Under the pieces are notes generated by a model. That model did not search any database. It worked only from the letters and a program-made list of their open reading frames with translations, and was not told where the DNA came from. A stretch of 64,000 nucleotides of DNA from Hyphomicrobiales bacterium. Its GTDB lineage: Bacteria; Pseudomonadota; Alphaproteobacteria; Rhizobiales; Beijerinckiaceae. The DNA is taken from contig RXIY01000028.1 of NCBI GenBank assembly GCA_003963405.1, positions 1-64,000 of the forward strand. Reading direction: 5' to 3'. A program made the position numbers and the translations under genes. Shown piece by piece: positions 1-7,056 of this stretch (positions are counted from its first letter, which is position 1; every line of letters starts with the position of its first letter).

Positions 1-374
1 GCCTGTATCCGCTTGATTGGCCGTGCCATCTTAGCAAGACTTCCTGCAAATCACTCGCAGGGAAATAATAGTCGATATTTGAGAGACGGGACACTAGCGC
101 GCCTTACGGCGCCGGCCAGTTTTTGCCAGAAAAAGCGTATCGGCTCCGCGTGGTCGCCAATTCTCGATAGCGCGGGGCGCCGGCGCCCAAGCGGCCTCGC
201 GCTGACCGCTAACGGCGCTTTGGCAACCGATTTGCGCCGAACTCCGCCGGACTTGTCCGGCCTTCGGAATGTCCGATAATCTACGCCCACCATTCAGCGC
301 CAAATGCGCGCGTTCGGGCCGCGCGGGCAGCGCCGAGGCGTCGAATTTGGAAAGCGCGCAAACGAGGATCTGAG
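1..374. other. intergenic, no gene recognised
   Basis: No open frame here resembles a known protein; the readable frames are GC-driven shadows. The last 15 bases before position 375 carry a GAGG-type ribosome binding site for the recombinase gene. The segment before it may be the remainder of an older mobile element, since the next gene is an orphan recombinase, but nothing in it proves this. Confidence 0.4.
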
Positions 375-1424
375 ATGGCCAAAGGCGAAAAGGACGGGAT
401 GGGCGGCCTGTCGCGCGTCGAGGAACCGACCGCGCCCCAATTTTCGGCGCTCTCCCAAAAGGCGCGCGACTACGCCCGCGCCGCCCGATCGGAAAATACA
501 CAGCGGGCCTATGACGCCGACTGGCGGCACTTCGCCTCCTGGCTGCGCCGGGAGGGCCTCGACCCCCTGCCCCCGAATCCCGCAACCATCGGCCTCTATC
601 TCGCCGCCTGCATGACCCCCGCGCCCGGCCGGCCGGCGCTCTCCGTCTCCTCGCTGGAGCGCCGGCTGTCGGGAATTTGCTGGCGCTATCGCCAGCTCCA
701 GCGGCCTCTCGACACGACGGATCCGCATGTCGCCACGGTGCTGGCCGGCATCCGTCGCACTCACGCCCGCCCGCCCGTCCAGAAAGAGGCGATCTTCGCC
801 GACGAGCTTCTCGCCATGCTGGCGACCCTCGGCAACGACTTGCGGGACTTGCGTGACAGGGCCCTTCTCGCCGTCGGCTTCGCCGGCGGCCTGCGCCGCT
901 CCGAGATCGTGGGCCTCGACTGCGGGCCCGGTCAGACCGAAGACGGAGCCGGCTGGATCGAGATCGTCAGCCCCGACGAGAACGGCGGCGGCCTGCTCCT
1001 GACCATCAACGGCAAGACCGGCTGGCGCGAAGTGGAGATCGGCCGTGGCTCATCTCCCCTCACCTGCCCCGTCGCCATGCTCGAAACCTGGCTCAAACTC
1101 GGGCGGATCACGCGGGGTCCCGTGTTCCGACCCATCGCCCGCAAGAACGGCGGCGTCGGGTCGGAGCGCCTTTCAGACAAGCATGTCGCCCGCCTCGTCC
1201 AGAAAACGGCGCTGGCCGCCGGCCTGCGCGGCGATCTCCCCGAAGGCGAGCGCCGTCGCGCCTTCTCCGGCCACTCCCTGCGCGCCGGGCTCGCTTCTTC
1301 GGCGACGATCGAGGAGGCCCATGTGCAAAGGCACCTCGGCCACGCCAGCGCCGAGATGACTCGCCGCTATCAGCGCAAACGCGATCGCTTCAGCGTCAAT
1401 CTAACCAAGGCGGCGGGGCTATGA
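375..1424 (+). CDS. tyrosine-type site-specific recombinase (orphan)
   Basis: A 349-residue DNA-breaking and rejoining enzyme. The N-terminal SAM-like core-binding domain covers about residues 25-135 and the catalytic domain about 140-349. The expected catalytic residues are visible: R174 (in GGLRRSE), H300 and R303 (in GHSLRAG), H323 (in LGHAS) and the nucleophile Y332 (in RRYQ). The start has a GAGG site upstream. It ends 113 bp before the left attachment repeat of the satellite element, so it lies outside that element, and it is not closely similar to the element's own integrase at 10878-11909. It is probably the leftover of another integrative element or a stand-alone recombinase. The enzyme looks intact; its target site is unknown. 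Confidence 0.88.
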   Translation: MAKGEKDGMGGLSRVEEPTAPQFSALSQKARDYARAARSENTQRAYDADWRHFASWLRREGLDPLPPNPATIGLYLAACMTPAPGRPALSVSSLERRLSGICWRYRQLQRPLDTTDPHVATVLAGIRRTHARPPVQKEAIFADELLAMLATLGNDLRDLRDRALLAVGFAGGLRRSEIVGLDCGPGQTEDGAGWIEIVSPDENGGGLLLTINGKTGWREVEIGRGSSPLTCPVAMLETWLKLGRITRGPVFRPIARKNGGVGSERLSDKHVARLVQKTALAAGLRGDLPEGERRRAFSGHSLRAGLASSATIEEAHVQRHLGHASAEMTRRYQRKRDRFSVNLTKAAGL

Positions 1425-1537
1425 ACGTCGGCTTCCAATCAAGGAAGAGCGCAGGACCGCGAGAGCCGCCCTAAACATGGCTTGAGCGTGGGCCGAGGCG
1501 CGCGGCGCGGGAGGACATCGGGGATCATCGAGTGGCT

Positions 1538-1584
1538 TGGCTGGGGGACCTGGATTCGAACCAAGATTAACGGAGTCAGAGTCC
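1538..1584. repeat. attL: 47-bp direct repeat (displaced tRNA-Gln 3' part)
   Basis: Identical over 47 bp to 11967-12013. It contains the CCA end, acceptor 3' strand, T arm, variable region and anticodon arm up to the start of the anticodon stem of tRNA-Gln, on the minus strand. Outside the repeat the sequence no longer matches the tRNA, so this is a dead fragment displaced by integration at the tRNA 3' end. Confidence 0.93.
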
Positions 1585-1639
1585 CCACCGTCACATTGAT
1601 TTAATTGCGGATTTCTCCCGAAACAGGGGAAATTCTCTC

Positions 1640-2056
1640 TTGAAAAACCAATACGTTACAAACGGTTTTCCGAACGGAAACGAAGCAATTCAGGCGGCGC
1701 TTGGAGCATCGTCTGGTCGCGACGCACGGGGGCAAGGTTCTCCGCCCCAAAAAGAAAACGCCGCCCCGCTTGAGCAACGGGACGGCAAAGAGAAAGTCTT
1801 TCAGAGCACGCAAAACTACCAAGAAACACCACAATTCGCAAGCGCGCCGGATAACCTCGACGATATCCGCCGCGCCGCGATTGGCGAATGTGCCGAACTG
1901 GTCATCTCGCTCGGCCTCTCGATCAAAGAGGCGGTTTTCCGCCGCGACGATCGGTTCACGGAGGCGCATCTGGCGCAACTGATCGCTGTGACGCGCGCCG
2001 CTTGCGCCACGTTCCGGGAAATCTCCCCCGAGGGTTACACGGGGGAAGCGCGATGA
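1640..2056 (+). CDS. hypothetical protein, first gene of satellite replication operon
   Basis: A 138-residue protein of unknown function beginning at a TTG codon with GGGGA about 9 bases upstream. The first half is polar and probably disordered (rich in Q, N, G and K). The second half, from about residue 70, looks helical and is the more protein-like part. Its stop overlaps the ATG of the next gene (ATGA at 2053-2056), which in turn overlaps the helicase gene, so the three genes look translationally coupled. That position suggests an accessory replication or regulatory role, which is inference only. No family was recognised. Confidence 0.6.
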   Translation: MKNQYVTNGFPNGNEAIQAALGASSGRDARGQGSPPQKENAAPLEQRDGKEKVFQSTQNYQETPQFASAPDNLDDIRRAAIGECAELVISLGLSIKEAVFRRDDRFTEAHLAQLIAVTRAACATFREISPEGYTGEAR

Positions 2057-2253
2057 GTTGGGACATTTTTTTCGTGTCTATGTCCGCCCATCACGCCCCC
2101 ATCAATGCCGCCGCGAAGAAAGCCGGCATTGATCGTGGCGCGGCGGAGCGTGACCTGCGCACGGGGAAGACGGGCAAAAATCGCCGCCCCCTCGCCTCGA
2201 AAGCAGCCTCCGCCACGCCTCGGCGCGGTTCCATCCGGGGAGCGCGCCAATGA
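2053..2253 (+). CDS. small basic hypothetical protein
   Basis: A 66-residue, strongly basic protein (many R and K in the last 40 residues). It begins with the ATG that overlaps the stop of the upstream gene and ends with a stop overlapping the ATG of the helicase gene at 2250. A small basic protein between two coupled replication genes could bind DNA, but no motif proves it. The double ATGA overlap is the main evidence that it is real. Confidence 0.55.
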   Translation: MSWDIFFVSMSAHHAPINAAAKKAGIDRGAAERDLRTGKTGKNRRPLASKAASATPRRGSIRGARQ

Positions 2254-3869
2254 GCAAGGACGAAATCGTGCGCGCTGTCGAAAGCGCCGAGGTAGTGGTT
2301 TTTCCCGGCCGCAACCAGCGGGACGGGCAAAGGCCACCGGTCGAGCCACCAAGGGACGGCGACGATCTTAATCGCCGCCTCGCCGCCTTCGCCCTGACAG
2401 ACCTTGGCAACGCCGAGAGATTCGAAGAAAGATTTAAAGACCATCTCGTGCATTGTCGATCGTTGGGCTGGCTTGCCTGGGATGGCCGGCGCTGGTCGCG
2501 GTCGCGCGGCCCTGATCGCGTCGCGGAAGCCGAGCGCGAGACTGTGCGGGCCATACAGGACGAAGCCGACGCGATCGAAGGAACATCCGACGATTATGAA
2601 ATGGAGGACGCCAAAGGAAAGAAAATCAGGCGTTCGGAGGCGCTCCGAAAGCACGCGCGGGCCTCCGAGAGCAGGCCGCGAGTGCGGGCGATTTCTGACC
2701 TCGCGGCATGCAGGATGACTGCGCAGGTTTCCGATTTCGACCGCGATCCCATGCGCTTCAATGCCCAGAACGGGACGCTCGTTTTCAGGCGCAGCGGCGA
2801 ATCGGGTTGTGTGGTTGATCTATTACCGCACAATCCATCCGATATGATCACAAAGCTTGCGCCGGTTGACTATGATCCAGAGGCACGTTGCGACGTTTTC
2901 GACGGGTTCTTAGAAGAAGTTCAGCCCGAAGAGTCAACGCGGCGGTTCTTGGCTCAATGGTGTGGTTATTCTCTGACTGGTGACACCTCAGAGCAAAAGC
3001 TCTGTTTTTTCTATGGGCACGGCGGAAACGGAAAGTCCGTCTTTGTGGATACGCTCAGCTATATTGCCGGTGACTATGGCTCCTCCATCCAAATTGAAAG
3101 CTTTCTCGACGCTGGCCGGGCGCGGATCGGTGGCCAGGCGACGCCCGACTTGGCCGAGCTCCCGGGCGTGCGATGCTTGACGACGACGGAGCCGGAAAAA
3201 GGCGCGAAACTCGCGGAGGCGCTCGTCAAACAGATTACGGGCGGAGACCGCGTTAAGGCGCGGCACCTCAACCGTGACTATTTTTCCTTTACGCCACAGC
3301 TCAAATTGACTGCTATGGGCAATTATCGGCCCGAAGTCCGGGGGACTGACGAGGGAATCTGGCGTCGCATCATTCTCGTGCCCTGGGGCATCACAATCCC
3401 GAAGGAGCGGCGCGACCCTGGCCTCTCGGAAAAGCTCCACGCGGAGGCGTCTGGAATTCTAAACCGTTACCTTGCCGGGCTCACGGATTGGATCGAGAGG
3501 GGCCTCCTCGTGCCCCAGAGCGCTTTAGAGGCGACGGCGCAGTATAGAGAGGACAGCGACCCGCTCGGGCGCTTCCTGGCGGCCTGCACGGAGCAGGCGC
3601 TCGGCGAGCGGGTGGTCTCGACCGAAATGCATCGGCTCTACTGCGCCTGGGCCAAAGCGAACGGAGAGCGAGTCTGGACGCCCCAGGGCTTCGGTAAAGC
3701 GATGCGGGAACGCGGCGTGATGTCGCTTAAAAACTCGGTCGTCTATTGGCTCGACATCAGGCTGACAAAGAACGCCGCCGACTTCGACAATCAACAAACC
3801 GAGGCGGCTCAGCCGATCGACCAGGACCACTACGGTTCCGGCTATGCCACTGACTATGACGCAGACTGA
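2250..3869 (+). CDS. phage/plasmid P4-D5 type helicase (replication initiator)
   Basis: A 539-residue protein of the phage/plasmid primase P4-family C-terminal type (D5 N domain followed by a superfamily 3 helicase). The Walker A motif GHGGNGKS is at residues 256-263. A downstream block with TTTEPEKGAKL, TGGD and AMGNYRPEV fits the helicase core of this family, followed by an IWRR motif. The D5 N region is about residues 150-250. The N-terminal 150 residues show no TOPRIM or archaeo-eukaryotic primase motif, so primer synthesis may come from the host or a helper phage. Directly downstream lies an array of CGGGAGG iterons on both strands, the expected position for the origin this protein would open. 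It drives replication of the element after excision. Confidence 0.9.
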   Translation: MSKDEIVRAVESAEVVVFPGRNQRDGQRPPVEPPRDGDDLNRRLAAFALTDLGNAERFEERFKDHLVHCRSLGWLAWDGRRWSRSRGPDRVAEAERETVRAIQDEADAIEGTSDDYEMEDAKGKKIRRSEALRKHARASESRPRVRAISDLAACRMTAQVSDFDRDPMRFNAQNGTLVFRRSGESGCVVDLLPHNPSDMITKLAPVDYDPEARCDVFDGFLEEVQPEESTRRFLAQWCGYSLTGDTSEQKLCFFYGHGGNGKSVFVDTLSYIAGDYGSSIQIESFLDAGRARIGGQATPDLAELPGVRCLTTTEPEKGAKLAEALVKQITGGDRVKARHLNRDYFSFTPQLKLTAMGNYRPEVRGTDEGIWRRIILVPWGITIPKERRDPGLSEKLHAEASGILNRYLAGLTDWIERGLLVPQSALEATAQYREDSDPLGRFLAACTEQALGERVVSTEMHRLYCAWAKANGERVWTPQGFGKAMRERGVMSLKNSVVYWLDIRLTKNAADFDNQQTEAAQPIDQDHYGSGYATDYDAD

Positions 3870-3876
3870 CGAACCA

Positions 3877-4123
3877 CGGGAGGTCTACGGGAGGTCTACG
3901 GGAGGATAGCTCGATGACTAAGTTATTGATTTTAGGCCCAACGGGAGGAACGGGAGGAACGGGAGGTTTTTTGCAGCATCTCACATATGTGTGTGCGCGT
4001 GTGCGCGCGCATATGCGTAAATAGGCCAAAAAACCTCCCGTTCCTCCCGTTGGCTTTATTTTCAAACACTTAAACCTCCCGTGATCCTCCCGTAAACCTC
4101 CCGTGATCCTCCCGCACCTCCCG
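3877..4123. repeat. CGGGAGG iteron array around a Z-DNA-like core: candidate replication origin
   Basis: Thirteen exact copies of the heptamer CGGGAGG lie in 247 bp. Six are on the plus strand, starting at 3877, 3888, 3899, 3942, 3951 and 3960. Seven are inverted (CCTCCCG), starting at 4034, 4043, 4075, 4086, 4097, 4108 and 4117. Spacing is mostly 11 or 9 bp. The two halves point toward each other around 38 bases (3982-4019) of strictly alternating purine and pyrimidine. The inner copies plus adjoining T6/A6 tracts form a long inverted repeat able to fold into a cruciform. The position immediately after the helicase gene fits an origin recognised by that helicase, as in P4-type satellites. 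Function is inferred. Confidence 0.75.
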
Positions 4124-4355
4124 TTGGAGCCAAAATCAAAGACTTACGGTCGAGGAGCCGAGGACGCGGCCAGTGCAGTAGATCAGCCCGGTAGCAGTCT
4201 ATCAGGAATTCAGATGAACTGTCGCGGCAATTCATGGGATTTCTTTAGTGAACGTGGCCAAATCCTTCCGCTAAAAGCGGGTCCTTTCAGGCACTTAGGA
4301 ATACGGTAGAGGCGGGGGCCCGGGGGTGGAGGCGTAATAGAAATTTTCGATAGGG

Positions 4356-4384
4356 TTGTGAGTTGCTGGTTGTAGATATATAGA
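4356..4384 (+). promoter_or_regulatory. sigma70-type promoter for terminase-small-like gene
   Basis: TTGTGA at 4356-4361, a 17-bp spacer and TATAGA at 4379-4384. Transcription would start near 4391, leaving a short leader with GGAG at 4407-4410 before the ATG at 4417. The match to consensus hexamers and spacing is good; activity is inferred. Confidence 0.5.
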
Positions 4385-4416
4385 TATGTGAATATGAATG
4401 GGTTGTGGAGTTGTCC

Positions 4417-5061
4417 ATGACGCTGGCGGACCAAGATTGGATTTCGATGACGGACCTTGCACGCGAGCGCGGGGTTTCGCAGCAAAGCATCTCCAAAAGG
4501 ATGAAATCCCTAGCCCGCCATGGCGCGATACCGAAAAGGCGCGACGGCGTTCGAATTCTCATTCATCGGCCTAGCTTTGAGGCGCTTGTCGCGCAGACCC
4601 ATGATCCGGCCCAAGAGCTGCGCAACCGCAATGTGAAGCGCCACGCCACACCCACGGTCGTAGACGCGATCGATGGCGGCTTTGGCATCGCGCCACGGCC
4701 CGCCGCGCCATCATCGCCGAGCGCATTCCTCCCGCACCCCTCGCCGCCCGAGCCGTCAAAATTCAATGACGCGGCGGCCCGCGAGAAGGACGCGAAGGCG
4801 GCCCTCGCCGAAATGCAGCTGGCGCAAAGGCGCGGCGAGCTTGTCCCGGCTGCCGAGATCGGGCGGGCGGCGCTTGCAGTCGCGACTAAAATATTCCAGG
4901 CGGTCGAGTCCATCGTGGCGCGTAGCGGAAAGATTTACGCGGCCGGAAAGGGCGGCGAAGAGGCGCACCAAATCGAGTTGCGGGAGGCCGTCAATGAGAC
5001 GCTCGCGACGATCGCCGCCAGCATGACGGAACTCGAGGTTCTCGACGCATCTGAAGTCTAA
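4417..5061 (+). CDS. terminase small subunit-like DNA-packaging protein (Nu1-like)
   Basis: A 214-residue protein. Residues 1-50 form a winged helix-turn-helix (SMTDLARERGVSQQSISKR). After a proline-rich linker (about 80-115) comes a C-terminal helical region with the pattern AALAEMQLAQRRGELVPAAE, typical of Nu1/terminase small subunits that recognise the packaging site. An upstream GTG at 4405 is in frame, but the ATG at 4417 has a GGAG site and a promoter at the right distance. The last 4 bases overlap the convergent XRE gene. No large terminase gene follows, so this protein may steer a helper phage's motor to the element's DNA. The small-terminase call is by pattern, not by search. Confidence 0.65.
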   Translation: MTLADQDWISMTDLARERGVSQQSISKRMKSLARHGAIPKRRDGVRILIHRPSFEALVAQTHDPAQELRNRNVKRHATPTVVDAIDGGFGIAPRPAAPSSPSAFLPHPSPPEPSKFNDAAAREKDAKAALAEMQLAQRRGELVPAAEIGRAALAVATKIFQAVESIVARSGKIYAAGKGGEEAHQIELREAVNETLATIAASMTELEVLDASEV

Positions 5062-5291
5062 GGCTGCATTCCCTGCCTGAGCCTCACTCCCGGCCCTCCC
5101 CCATTTGCCTCGATGAATTCCGCCCCAGCCGCCTCTAGGGCGGCGCGGATCGCGGAGACTGTCCGGGGCTTCAGCTCTTCGCCGGCTTCAAATCGTGAAA
5201 TTGTGTTGGTTGAGACGTCGGCCAATTCAGCAAGCTCCTTTACGCCGAGGCTTAGGGCTGTCCTAGCCATCCGGCATTGGATAGGCAACAT
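5058..5291 (-). CDS. XRE-family transcriptional repressor
   Basis: A 77-residue, single-domain Cro/CI-type helix-turn-helix protein; the recognition region reads VKELAELADVSTNTISRFE. It begins MLPIQCRMAR, close to the usual MTPAQCRAAR start of this short rhizobial family, with AGGA upstream. It is transcribed opposite to the phage-type genes and away from the 5.3 kb intergenic region, where direct repeats look like operators. The arrangement resembles a lysogeny repressor facing the genes it controls. Repression of the right-hand structural genes, or self-regulation, is inference. Confidence 0.82.
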   Translation of the reverse strand: MLPIQCRMARTALSLGVKELAELADVSTNTISRFEAGEELKPRTVSAIRAALEAAGAEFIEANGGGPGVRLRQGMQP

Positions 5292-5371
5292 TTCGCAATC
5301 CTATTTCGATTTCGCTTGACGAACGCGCTTTGGCGCGCGATGTTTTCGCGTCAGTATAGCGATTTCGCAAT
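5290..5371. promoter_or_regulatory. candidate operator/promoter region between XRE gene and structural genes
   Basis: Two exact copies of ATTTCGCAAT lie at 5290-5299 (overlapping the XRE start codon) and 5362-5371, with related TTTCGATTTCG sequence between them. TTGACG at 5316-5321 is a possible -35 for rightward transcription, although the matching -10 (GATGTT at 5339) is weak. Repeats placed around divergent starts are typical repressor sites; binding by the XRE protein is inferred. Confidence 0.4.
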
Positions 5372-5421
5372 TTCGATCAACGCGGAAACCACCATTTCCG
5401 CGAACGGGAAATGCTTGCCTA

Positions 5422-5544
5422 ATGCCCTGGAAAACCACCGCAACCCTTATCGCGCTCTCTCCCTTTGCAACCCTCTGGCTCGCCTTCACGCTCATGGAAA
5501 CGTTCCGCGCGCTGGCCATTGCCCGCATCTGTCGCCGCCGCTGA
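5422..5544 (+). CDS. possible small membrane protein (40 aa)
   Basis: An ATG-started frame of 40 codons encoding a mostly hydrophobic stretch (residues 6-33) that could form one membrane helix, with a basic tail (RICRRR). It lies between the operator region and the acidic-protein gene and ends 33 bp before that gene. The ribosome binding site is poor. If real it could be a holin-like or membrane-acting satellite protein, but it may be chance. Confidence 0.25.
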   Translation: MPWKTTATLIALSPFATLWLAFTLMETFRALAIARICRRR

Positions 5545-5577
5545 GCGCTCGAAACCCAGAAAATTTGGAGAAACCCA

Positions 5578-6189
5578 ATGTCCCTAGCGAACGACAACGA
5601 CGTACCGCTCTTCGTCGAATTCAAACCTGGCTTCCGCCGGCGCGTTGAACGCGCCATCGACTCGCTGGTTGCTCTCCTAGACCAGATCGACGCCGATCCC
5701 GATTTCGAAGAAGAGCCGGATCTCGAAGACGGCTTCGATCAAGAGCAAGAGCTCGGCGCTACCGGCGTCATCAACCAGGAAAAGGCTTGGGGAGGGAGTC
5801 GTCGGGTGGAGTATGGCCTGACCAACAGCGACGGGGACCTGGAATTCGACGGCGAGACGGCCGAGAGCGCCGATGACGAGCCATCGCTCGGCAGTGTCGG
5901 GCAACTCAGCGAACGCCACGACCAGGGCCTATGGGCGCTCGGCGCTTCAGACGATCGCGAGGACGAGCACGACGGTCGCGAGCCCGACGTAGATGGAGAA
6001 CCATCGCTCGGCAGCATTGGCCAAGGCGACGCCCGATATAGCCAGTTTTGCTGGGCTCACGGTTCCAGCGATGACCTTGAAGAGAACATTGGCCCGGACG
6101 ATCGGGAAGGCGACGACGCCGAACATGGGATCGCGGATCGGGACGCGATAATGGAGGTGGGTTTCACCTTTCTCGGAGTTGCCGAGTAA
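5578..6189 (+). CDS. acidic repeat protein with EPSLGS motif, satellite-encoded
   Basis: A 203-residue, very acidic protein (dense in D and E). After a basic segment (KPGFRRRVER) and a helix rich in leucine, it carries two copies of a module of about 32 residues, each beginning EPSLGS and ending with tryptophan, glycine and an acidic run (about residues 100-133 and 140-173). Proteins with EPSLG repeats are common near phage genes in rhizobia, and as far as I know their function is undescribed. It precedes the portal/capsid genes. The composition would suit a DNA mimic or scaffold, but that is speculation. Confidence 0.65.
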   Translation: MSLANDNDVPLFVEFKPGFRRRVERAIDSLVALLDQIDADPDFEEEPDLEDGFDQEQELGATGVINQEKAWGGSRRVEYGLTNSDGDLEFDGETAESADDEPSLGSVGQLSERHDQGLWALGASDDREDEHDGREPDVDGEPSLGSIGQGDARYSQFCWAHGSSDDLEENIGPDDREGDDAEHGIADRDAIMEVGFTFLGVAE

Positions 6190-6249
6190 GCGGGATCGGC
6201 AAGGACGCGCGCGAAGTCCACGAACCGCTCGCCGAGCGCCCAGAATTTT

Positions 6250-6309
6250 AGTTCTGCAAATGACTCAGAACGTATTGCGCCCCACCCTTTTTTGAGTAAA
6301 ACTCAGAAC
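6250..6309. promoter_or_regulatory. inverted/direct repeat cluster upstream of 6326 gene
   Basis: ACTCAGAAC occurs at 6263-6271 and 6301-6309. The first copy pairs with GTTCTG at 6251-6256, and the second is preceded by TGAGT, giving two small dyads about 38 bp apart just before the ATG at 6326. This looks like a regulator-binding or RNA-structure region controlling the 6326-portal-capsid run. The binding protein is unknown. Confidence 0.4.
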
Positions 6310-6325
6310 AAAGAGGGGCATCATC

Positions 6326-7054
6326 ATGGCAAAGCTTCCAGCGTTGGTTACGGCTCTCAGCGAGTGTGACGGTCGCGAACGGAAAACGATCGACCACATA
6401 GCCCGCCTCATCCGGGAGGCCGGCCACATTTCTACCACGAAACGCGGGTCCGGCGCTTCTGAGATGACAGCCCGAGACGCGGCGAATTTGTTTATCGGCG
6501 CGAACGGCTGTGACAGCCCCAATGAGGCGCCGCTCGCGATTGATCGCTTTCGGTCGCTTATCCTGCATCGTTCTTACACGCGTCCAGGCTGTGACGTTGA
6601 GGCGTTTAACCGTGTCGCCGAAGCGAACAATTTCGGCGTCGCGCTTGAAGCGATGATTGACGGCATGGACGGCGTCATGAGCGCCGCAGACGGGTTCCTC
6701 GAGTCCGGCTATGCGCAGCTTCCTGAGACGATTTCTCGCGTCAAGAAGAGCCTGAGAACCGGTTCATGGGGTAGCGGCCTTATCCCCTTTCATTTCGATA
6801 TCGAACTGAAGCGATACCAGGCGAAAATCACCTGTTCTGTCAACGTCGCGTCCGAGACAGGCGCTCGGGACCAAAGCGGCGTCGCCGGCGTCTGGCGCAC
6901 CGATTTCTGCGCCCAATTTGAAATCGACGTTAACCGCCTGGAACAGGGTTTCTACGGTCTCAAGAGCGCCGACAGGAATGTTTCCGTCACTGCTACCGGC
7001 TTCACGCTATTCAAGCTCTGGTCAGCGATTCAGCAGCACGAAACCCAGGGCTGA
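6326..7054 (+). CDS. hypothetical protein preceding portal gene
   Basis: A 242-residue protein of unknown function with an AGAGGGG ribosome binding site. The first 60 residues look helical and charged; the rest is mixed, with no membrane segment. It occupies the place where a large terminase normally sits in front of a portal gene, but it has no Walker A motif and is far too short for one. The portal gene starts 2 bases after its stop, so it is probably co-expressed with the head genes and may act in packaging or head assembly. The function is not known. Confidence 0.65.
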   Translation: MAKLPALVTALSECDGRERKTIDHIARLIREAGHISTTKRGSGASEMTARDAANLFIGANGCDSPNEAPLAIDRFRSLILHRSYTRPGCDVEAFNRVAEANNFGVALEAMIDGMDGVMSAADGFLESGYAQLPETISRVKKSLRTGSWGSGLIPFHFDIELKRYQAKITCSVNVASETGARDQSGVAGVWRTDFCAQFEIDVNRLEQGFYGLKSADRNVSVTATGFTLFKLWSAIQQHETQG

Positions 7055-7056
7055 CT

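Noticed and set aside
2091-2654. Long minus-strand open frame opposite the helicase start
   Set aside because: A GC-skew shadow with no protein-like motif; it overlaps two coupled plus-strand genes.
3877-4123. Regular short repeats that could be taken for a CRISPR array
   Set aside because: The units are 7-bp heptamers in two opposing orientations with 2-4 bp spacers; there are no unique spacers of 25-40 bp and no cas genes.
6326-7054. Possible large terminase before the portal gene
   Set aside because: Only 242 residues, with no Walker A motif or nuclease motif.
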